A DNA stretch of 64,000 bases from Paenarthrobacter aurescens (GTDB lineage Bacteria > Actinomycetota > Actinomycetes > Actinomycetales > Micrococcaceae). The stretch's first letter is position 1. Each line of letters starts with the position of its first letter. Below the pieces are notes generated by a model. That model was not told the DNA's origin, made no database searches, and worked only from the letters and a program-made list of their open reading frames with translations. The translations under genes and the position numbers were made by a program. This document shows positions 59,041-64,000 of the stretch, piece after piece. The stretch is taken from the NCBI RefSeq assembly GCF_041549525.1, contig NZ_CP157456.1, forward strand, positions 806,001 through 870,000, in the 5' to 3' direction.

Positions 59041-59717
59041 GCCGGATTTTGATAGTGGAGGACGAAGAGTCCTTCAGCGACCCCCTGTCCTATCTCCTGG
59101 GCAAAGAGGGTTTTGACGTAGAGGTAGTGGATAACGGCAGCGACGCCTTGGTGGAGTTTGACCGCAACGGAGCCGACCTCGTCCTTCTGGACCTGCAGTT
59201 GCCCGGTACTCCGGGGACCGAAGTGTGCCGCCAGCTCCGCCAGCGCTCCAGCGTCCCGGTGATCATGCTGACCGCCAAAGATTCGGAAATCGACAAGGTT
59301 GTGGGCCTGGAGCTCGGCGCCGATGACTACGTCACCAAGCCCTACTCCTCCCGCGAACTGGTAGCCCGTGTCCGTGCGGTTCTGCGCCGGCAAGGGGAGC
59401 CGGAGGAACTGATCACCTCAACGGTTCAGGCTGGTCCTGTGCGCATGGACATCGAACGCCACGTGGTGAGCGTCAACGGTGAGCAGGTTTCCCTGCCGCT
59501 CAAGGAGTTCGAGCTGCTGGAAATGCTGCTCCGCAACTCGGGCCGGGTTTTGACCCGTGGCCAGTTGATTGATCGTGTGTGGGGTTCGGATTATGTGGGG
59601 GACACCAAGACCCTCGATGTCCACGTGAAGCGGCTTCGCAGCAAGATCGAACCGGACCCCTCCGCGCCCCGTTACCTGGTGACTGTGCGCGGGCTGGGCT
59701 ACAAGTTCGAGCCGTAA
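59037..59717 (+). CDS. regX3: response regulator RegX3 (OmpR/PhoB family)
   Basis: This 226-residue regulator has an N-terminal receiver domain with the phosphoacceptor Asp52 in LVLLDLQLPG, the acidic pocket VEDEE and Lys in VTKPYSSRELVARV. A C-terminal winged helix follows (LTRGQLIDRVWG, KTLDVHVKRLRSKIE, VRGLGYKF). It starts with TTG at 59037, overlapping the senX3 stop, with AAGGAG about 8 nt upstream, so the pair is translationally coupled. The PHO-box-like repeats before phoU are the expected binding target. Confidence 0.95.
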   Translation: MSRILIVEDEESFSDPLSYLLGKEGFDVEVVDNGSDALVEFDRNGADLVLLDLQLPGTPGTEVCRQLRQRSSVPVIMLTAKDSEIDKVVGLELGADDYVTKPYSSRELVARVRAVLRRQGEPEELITSTVQAGPVRMDIERHVVSVNGEQVSLPLKEFELLEMLLRNSGRVLTRGQLIDRVWGSDYVGDTKTLDVHVKRLRSKIEPDPSAPRYLVTVRGLGYKFEP

Positions 59718-59735
59718 GCGCTGCGGCCTGTTCTC

Positions 59736-59787
59736 AGACAGACAAAGGAAGGGTCCCGCCACGGCGGGACCCTTCCTTTGTCTGTCT
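59736..59787. terminator. Bidirectional terminator after regX3
   Basis: A 25-bp perfect stem, 59736-59760 with 59763-59787, between convergent regX3 and the lipoprotein gene. It is the longest uninterrupted stem in the window. Confidence 0.9.
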
Positions 59788-59801
59788 GATCTTGTGGCCT
59801 C

Positions 59802-60353
59802 TTAGTGGCCGGCGGCCGGAGCCTCTGAAGTAGTTGCCGTGGATGTAGGCGTTGCCGTGGGGCTCGGCGTAGTGGGCAAGTACTTGGCGTACTCGGGCAG
59901 TGTGCCGTCAAGTACGGGTACGTTGACCGTGGCGGAGTCGGAACCGCTGCGGATGGTGATCGGGACCAAACCACCGGGGATAACGCCGGCAGTGCTGAGG
60001 ATCGCAGCATCGGCGGTGTCATTCAGGAAGGTTTCGCCGTTGGCCTTGACCGGGATCTCGGTCTGAGCCCCATTGGCACCGCTCATGGTGAGGGTTGCAT
60101 CCGTCGCGGAGGTGTTGAAGACGGCGCCAATGACGCGGCCCGGCTCCTTCTCGCCCGAGGAAACAATCAGGATGTTACGCAACTGCAGGGGACCGAGATC
60201 AGCTTTGATCCCGTCCGATGCCGAGTACTGGTGGGTAGTCTGCTGGGCGTTGACGAATCCACAGCCGGTGACGGACAGAAGACCGACGCCGATTGCAGCC
60301 GCCGCAATTGCCAGCTTGCCGCGCTGGACAGGGTTCATCGCAGTATTGCGCAC
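59802..60353 (-). CDS. hypothetical lipoprotein
   Basis: This 183-residue exported protein has a signal peptide and lipobox SVTGC (Cys31). It has a beta-rich body (LGPLQLRNILIVSSGEKEPGRVIG, TEIPVKANGETFLNDT) and a Pro/Thr/Ser-rich tail (TPSPTATPTST). Homologues in actinobacteria are often mislabelled as DNA modification methylases, but no methyltransferase motif is present. The body resembles small copper- or protein-binding envelope lipoproteins only in general shape. The start is a GTG at 60353 with GAGGAG upstream; the ATG at 60338 lacks a ribosome-binding site. Confidence 0.85.
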   Translation of the reverse strand: MRNTAMNPVQRGKLAIAAAAIGVGLLSVTGCGFVNAQQTTHQYSASDGIKADLGPLQLRNILIVSSGEKEPGRVIGAVFNTSATDATLTMSGANGAQTEIPVKANGETFLNDTADAAILSTAGVIPGGLVPITIRSGSDSATVNVPVLDGTLPEYAKYLPTTPSPTATPTSTATTSEAPAAGH

Positions 60354-60631
60354 GACACCTACTCCTCAAGAGTCATTGGAACACTTTTCAGCCATAGCCT
60401 ATCGGCAAACCGCCTGAAATATGGATTCGGGAAGGCTATGTGGCGCTGTGACCGGAAGAGATCTTGCTCGCACTTGGCCTCGTTGAAGCATCTTTCGCTG
60501 AATACGTCAAGACCTTGGACGAAGTCGTTTAAGGCCTTATTCCCTTTATTGGCGCGGCAGAAGGGGCTATCCGGTGCCAGTCGTATGCCTTAATCGTGAT
60601 AGACTAATCTGCGGGAAAGGGGAAAGTCCAC
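60354..60631. promoter_or_regulatory. Divergent control region of lipoprotein and carD genes
   Basis: 278 nt without a recognisable gene. A TAGACT box (60600-60605) about 27 nt before the carD ATG is a plausible -10 element, but no good -35 was found. CarD promoters can be weak at -35. Nothing else is evident. Confidence 0.35.
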
Positions 60632-61114
60632 ATGGTTTTTGAGGTCGGCGAGACAGTAGTTTACCCTCACCACGGTGCAGCAAAAATTGAGGAAATCAAG
60701 ATGCGCACCATCAAGGGCGAAGAGAAGATGTATCTCAAGCTCAAGGTGGCTCAGGGTGATCTGACCATTGAAGTTCCAGCAGAGAACGTTGACCTTGTTG
60801 GGGTCCGGGACGTAGTGGGCAAAGAAGGCTTGGAGCACGTTTTTGACGTTCTCCGCGCCGAGTTCACTGAAGAGCCTACCAACTGGTCACGTCGTTACAA
60901 GGCGAACCTGGAGAAGCTTGCTTCAGGCGATGTCATCAAGGTGGCGGAGGTCGTTCGCGATCTTTGGCGTCGTGATCACGATCGCGGCCTTTCCGCAGGT
61001 GAGAAGCGGATGCTGGCCAAGGCGCGGCAGATTCTGATTTCAGAACTGGCCCTGGCTGAGAAGACAGATGAAGAGAAGGCTGCAAGCGTTCTCGACGAGG
61101 TCTTGGCTTCCTAA
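60632..61114 (+). CDS. carD: transcription factor CarD
   Basis: This 160-residue RNA-polymerase-binding regulator has an N-terminal Tudor-like domain that contacts the beta subunit ([20 protein letters not shown]). A helical C-terminal domain follows ([32 protein letters not shown], then [17 protein letters not shown]). In this C-terminal domain a conserved Trp stabilises the open promoter bubble. It is essential for rRNA transcription and stress responses in actinobacteria. A strong terminator follows, so the ispD operon downstream is separate although the carD-ispD-ispF order is conserved. Confidence 0.96.
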   Translation: MVFEVGETVVYPHHGAAKIEEIKMRTIKGEEKMYLKLKVAQGDLTIEVPAENVDLVGVRDVVGKEGLEHVFDVLRAEFTEEPTNWSRRYKANLEKLASGDVIKVAEVVRDLWRRDHDRGLSAGEKRMLAKARQILISELALAEKTDEEKAASVLDEVLAS

Positions 61115-61122
61115 GAATTGAG

Positions 61123-61159
61123 CCCGGTGGTGCGAAAGCGCCGCCGGGTTTCTTTTTTT
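61123..61159 (+). terminator. Rho-independent terminator of carD
   Basis: CCCGGTGGTGC (61123-61133), a GAAA loop and GCGCCGCCGGG, with G-U pairs, followed by TTTCTTTTTTT. It is a standard intrinsic terminator. Confidence 0.92.
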
Positions 61160-61247
61160 GCCTCAAGCCGGACACAAGCCGGCCGCGGCCTCGCGGAATC
61201 AGCCGGCATGCGGGTATTCCGCGCAGATTCCGCATAATCTTGGGCGC

Positions 61248-62030
61248 ATGAGTATTCCTTCCAAGCGCGCCGTAACGGCTGTGATCGTGGTTGCTGCCGG
61301 TTCCGGCGAACGCCTCGGCTACGGCATGCCCAAAGCCCAGGTACCGCTGGGCGGCGAAACCATTCTGATGCACGCCCTGCGCGGCGTGGTTGCCTCGGAT
61401 GTTGCCCGCCAGATCTGCATTGCCGTGCCCAAGGGGGACACCGCACTGCGTGAGTCCATCGCCGAGTTCACCATCGACCTCGTGGACGGTGGTCCTGAAA
61501 TTTCAGTCGTCGACGGCGGTTCCTCCCGAGCGGATTCGGTTCGTGCCGCCATGGCCGCCTTGGAGGACGGCACGGAACTGGTCCTGGTTCACGACGCCGC
61601 ACGGGCTTTGACCCCCGAGCGCGTGTTCCAACGTGTGTCCGACGCCTTATCCTCAGGAGCGAAGGCCGTCATCCCCACCATGCCGGTGGTAGACACCATC
61701 AAGACGGTGACTGAGACCAGTGGCACCGATGCCGCCATAGCTCCGGAACTCGTGACGGGCACCGCCCCCAGGGAACAACTCCGTGCCGTCCAAACCCCCC
61801 AAGGTTTTGAACTGGCAACCCTGCGCCGCGCCCACGAGGCTGCCGGACTCTTTGATGACAAGCAGTCTGCCGCTGTGACGGACGACGCCATGCTGGTGGA
61901 ACTCCTGGGCGTCCCGGTCCACGCTGTCCGCGGAGCGAGTCAGTCCTTGAAGATCACCACGCCCCTGGACCTCATCATCGCCGAAGGCCTGCTCGAAGGG
62001 CCGCTGGGAATTCGTTGGGTGGAAGGCTAG
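61248..62030 (+). CDS. ispD: 2-C-methyl-D-erythritol 4-phosphate cytidylyltransferase
   Basis: This 260-residue enzyme of the MEP isoprenoid pathway joins CTP and MEP to form CDP-ME. The nucleotide-binding loop [17 protein letters not shown], the HDAARAL motif and the [15 protein letters not shown] segment are present. The ATG at 61248 begins the conserved region; the frame is open upstream but has no similarity. The stop overlaps the ispF start by one base, giving an ispD-ispF unit, the next two non-adjacent steps of the same pathway. Confidence 0.95.
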   Translation: MSIPSKRAVTAVIVVAAGSGERLGYGMPKAQVPLGGETILMHALRGVVASDVARQICIAVPKGDTALRESIAEFTIDLVDGGPEISVVDGGSSRADSVRAAMAALEDGTELVLVHDAARALTPERVFQRVSDALSSGAKAVIPTMPVVDTIKTVTETSGTDAAIAPELVTGTAPREQLRAVQTPQGFELATLRRAHEAAGLFDDKQSAAVTDDAMLVELLGVPVHAVRGASQSLKITTPLDLIIAEGLLEGPLGIRWVEG

Positions 62031-62581
62031 TGGCGCCGGACATGGTCCTTCCTCGCACCGGAGTTGGCATTGATGTCCATGCATTCGCCCCTGAAGACGA
62101 CCCGCAGCCGCTGTGGTTGGGCGGGCTTTTCTGGGAAGGCGAGCGAGGGCTTTCAGGGCATTCCGACGGCGATTGCGTAGCCCACGCTGCCGCCGACGCC
62201 CTCTTCTCCGCCTGCGGGATCGGGGACCTGGGTACCCACTTCGGCACCGACCGGCCCGAGTACTCTGGCGCGTCCGGGGTCAAGCTGCTCAGCGAGGCCG
62301 CCCGCATTGTGCGTGCTGCCGGATTTGAGATCGGCAACGTGGCGGTGCAGTTCGTAGCCAACCGTCCCAAGTTCGGGCCGCGCCGTGAAGAATCCCAGCG
62401 GGTCCTGAGCCAGGCCGCGGGTGCGCCGGTCAGCGTCACGGCAACCACCAGCGACGGATTGGGTTTCACTGGCCGCGGGGAAGGAATCTCTGCTGTTGCC
62501 ACCGCCCTCGTGTATCCGGTATCCGCCCACGAGGACCACGCAACAGCGCCGGGACCCGCGAAAGGCGCGCCACATGCCTAA
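62030..62581 (+). CDS. ispF: 2-C-methyl-D-erythritol 2,4-cyclodiphosphate synthase
   Basis: This 183-residue trimeric zinc enzyme cyclises CDP-ME-2-phosphate to MEcPP. Metal ligands are in GIDVHAF (DxH) and the HSDGD motif lies in [14 protein letters not shown]; the CDP-side [15 protein letters not shown] is also present. A GTG at 62030 with GGAAGG 5-6 nt upstream is chosen; it overlaps the last base of the ispD stop. An ATG at 62042 lacks a site. The last roughly 20 residues overlap the start of a small lipoprotein gene. Confidence 0.94.
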   Translation: MAPDMVLPRTGVGIDVHAFAPEDDPQPLWLGGLFWEGERGLSGHSDGDCVAHAAADALFSACGIGDLGTHFGTDRPEYSGASGVKLLSEAARIVRAAGFEIGNVAVQFVANRPKFGPRREESQRVLSQAAGAPVSVTATTSDGLGFTGRGEGISAVATALVYPVSAHEDHATAPGPAKGAPHA

Positions 62582-62927
62582 GCCAAGCGCCGGCGTCGTG
62601 CGTTCCGTTGTGGTGGCTGCAGCCCTGGCAGCCTCGCTCCTGCTCAGTGGGTGCGGCGGGAGTCAAACCATGGACGTGGCGGCCAGTTGCGCGTTCCTGA
62701 ACGAGGACACTTTCAAGCCCGAGGGCAACCAGCAGCAGCAGTCCAAACAAATTGCCGAGCACTATCACCAGATCGCTGGGAAACTGGCGCCGGAGATCGG
62801 AAACCCCATCAAGGAGATGGCGGCAATCATGGATGAGGCGGCGGCATCCTCCCTTGGCGCAGCTACCCAGGACCAGCAGGAAAAGCTCAAGGTTCAGTTC
62901 AACAAGATCGGCGAATACTGCAAGTAG
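62574..62927 (+). CDS. small hypothetical lipoprotein
   Basis: This 117-residue protein has a signal peptide and lipobox LLSGC (Cys27). The mature part is helical and acidic, with [20 protein letters not shown] and two cysteines (ASCAF near the start and EYCK at the end) that could form a disulfide. The function is unknown. The ATG lies 8 nt inside the end of ispF, so it is translated from the same message. It separates ispF from cysS by about 380 nt. Confidence 0.82.
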   Translation: MPKPSAGVVRSVVVAAALAASLLLSGCGGSQTMDVAASCAFLNEDTFKPEGNQQQQSKQIAEHYHQIAGKLAPEIGNPIKEMAAIMDEAAASSLGAATQDQQEKLKVQFNKIGEYCK

Positions 62928-62962
62928 GCAGGTCACGCTTCGTCATCGGCTAATCTGGAGCG

Positions 62963-64000
62963 GTGACCCTGCGCTTCTATGACACCGCCTCCGCCGAAGT
63001 CCGTGACTTCGTTCCCATCGAAGACGGCAAGGCCAGCGTGTATTACTGCGGGGCCACTGTCCAGGGAATGCCGCACGTGGGCCACGTCAGGTCGGCTATC
63101 GCCTTTGACCAGCTGACGCGCTGGCTCGAGTTCCGGGGCCTCCGGGTCACGGTGGTACGCAACGTCACGGACATCGACGACAAGATCCTGGCTAAGTCCG
63201 CGCAGTCGTTCGGACCGGACTGGGACGCGGAGCCATCCGCGCGCCAGGCCGAAGAATGGTGGGCACTGGCATACCGCTACGAGCAGGAATTCGAGAACGC
63301 GTACGATTCCCTCGGCGTGCAGCGGCCCACCTATGAGCCCCGCGCCACTGGCCACATCCCGGAAATGCATGCGCTCATCCAGCGCCTCATCGACCGTGGC
63401 CACGCATACCCTGCATTGGACGATTCCGGCGATGTCTACTTCGACGTCCGATCCTGGAGCAAGTACGGCTCGCTGACCCGGCAGAATATTGATGACATGC
63501 AGGGAGCGCCCGACGCTGACCCCCGCGGCAAGCGCGATCCCCGCGACTTCGCGCTGTGGAAGGGTTTCAAAGACGGCGAGCCCGTCACCGCCAAGTGGGA
63601 GTCGCCTTGGGGCGCGGGTCGTCCCGGCTGGCATCTCGAATGCTCGGCGATGGTCACCAAGTATCTTGGTCCGCGGTTTGATATCCACGGTGGAGGATTG
63701 GACCTTCGCTTCCCGCACCACGAAAACGAGATGGCCCAATCCCAGGCTGCAGGCGACGATTTCGCCAACTTCTGGATGCACAACGGCATGGTCACCTACG
63801 AGGGTGAAAAAATGTCCAAGTCCATTGGCAACACCGTGAGTCCGGCCGAAATGCTTGAGCTCGCATCCCCGCGTGTGGTCCGCTATTACCTCGGCCAGGC
63901 CCACTACCGGTCCGTGCTGGACTACCGTCCCACCTCGCTGCAGGAGGCCGCGGCCGCCGTCGAGCGTATTGACGGTTTCATCCACAAGGCATCCGCCAAG
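62963..64000 (+). CDS. cysS: cysteinyl-tRNA synthetase (5' part)
   Basis: This class I aminoacyl-tRNA synthetase charges tRNA-Cys. The first 346 codons are present; the gene runs off the window. The zinc Cys and the HIGH-equivalent are in [15 protein letters not shown], further zinc ligands in WHLECSAM and the [17 protein letters not shown] stretch, and the KMSKS loop at about residue 284 ([14 protein letters not shown]). The GTG at 62963 is the start; the sequence begins [18 protein letters not shown]. It lies 35 nt after the small lipoprotein gene. Confidence 0.97.
   Translation, partial: MTLRFYDTASAEVRDFVPIEDGKASVYYCGATVQGMPHVGHVRSAIAFDQLTRWLEFRGLRVTVVRNVTDIDDKILAKSAQSFGPDWDAEPSARQAEEWWALAYRYEQEFENAYDSLGVQRPTYEPRATGHIPEMHALIQRLIDRGHAYPALDDSGDVYFDVRSWSKYGSLTRQNIDDMQGAPDADPRGKRDPRDFALWKGFKDGEPVTAKWESPWGAGRPGWHLECSAMVTKYLGPRFDIHGGGLDLRFPHHENEMAQSQAAGDDFANFWMHNGMVTYEGEKMSKSIGNTVSPAEMLELASPRVVRYYLGQAHYRSVLDYRPTSLQEAAAAVERIDGFIHKASAK

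Overview
The window is high-GC actinobacterial chromosome, most likely Arthrobacter or Paenarthrobacter. This placement is inferred from gene content and order: a GTP-type PEP carboxykinase, the proteasome activator Bpa, CarD, DUF2516, and the neighbourhoods gpmA-phoU-senX3-regX3 and carD-ispD-ispF-cysS. There is no phage, transposase, CRISPR array or rRNA. The window begins inside a flavin oxidoreductase gene and ends inside cysS.

1-9.5 kb: accessory-looking genes (DAO-type oxidoreductase, membrane protein with a histone-H1-like tail, TetR/YhgE/degenerate-ABC operon, disulfide-reductase-type flavoprotein, rhodanese, an orphan 399-residue protein). These are separated by a family of 61-bp palindromes: ten copies between 964 and 16168, none seen afterwards. 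Every copy has 20-nt arms and a 21-nt centre, and tandem copies repeat with a 74-75-nt period.

9.5-18.9 kb: a sialic-acid operon on the minus strand. Order from the promoter is family-5 solute-binding lipoprotein, permease, permease-ATPase fusion, ATPase, NanA-like lyase, NanK kinase, NanE epimerase. A FadR-type GntR regulator is divergent. Two dyads with the GT-N3-AC core typical of this regulator class lie in the divergent region, and one 61-bp palindrome separates the binding-protein gene from the permease genes.

19-34 kb: tRNA-Arg, pckG behind a Crp-like site, nsrR-hmp for nitric oxide defence with a strong dyad before hmp, two uncharacterised proteins built from three related modules, phosphomannomutase, RecQ helicase with an extra C-terminal domain, an MFS exporter, tRNA-Ser, a prolyl-oligopeptidase-family enzyme and a large FAD/NAD-binding protein.

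34-49 kb: a 1510-residue secreted nuclease/5'-nucleotidase, a glyoxalase-like protein, tRNA-Ser, quinone oxidoreductase with a PadR regulator, cstA-ybdD, bpa with a partner gene, aldo/keto reductase, a formylglycine-enzyme-like protein, a two-part uncharacterised protein and tRNA-Thr.

49-64 kb: mostly core genes. These are a HAD hydrolase, tmk-holB-lipoprotein hydrolase, a cystathionine gamma-synthase-like enzyme, DUF2516, a methyltransferase, gpmA, phoU facing senX3-regX3 across four 11-nt PHO-box units, a lipoprotein, carD, ispD-ispF, a small lipoprotein and cysS. Many neighbours are coupled by 4-nt stop/start overlaps. Convergent pairs are usually separated by strong bidirectional hairpins.
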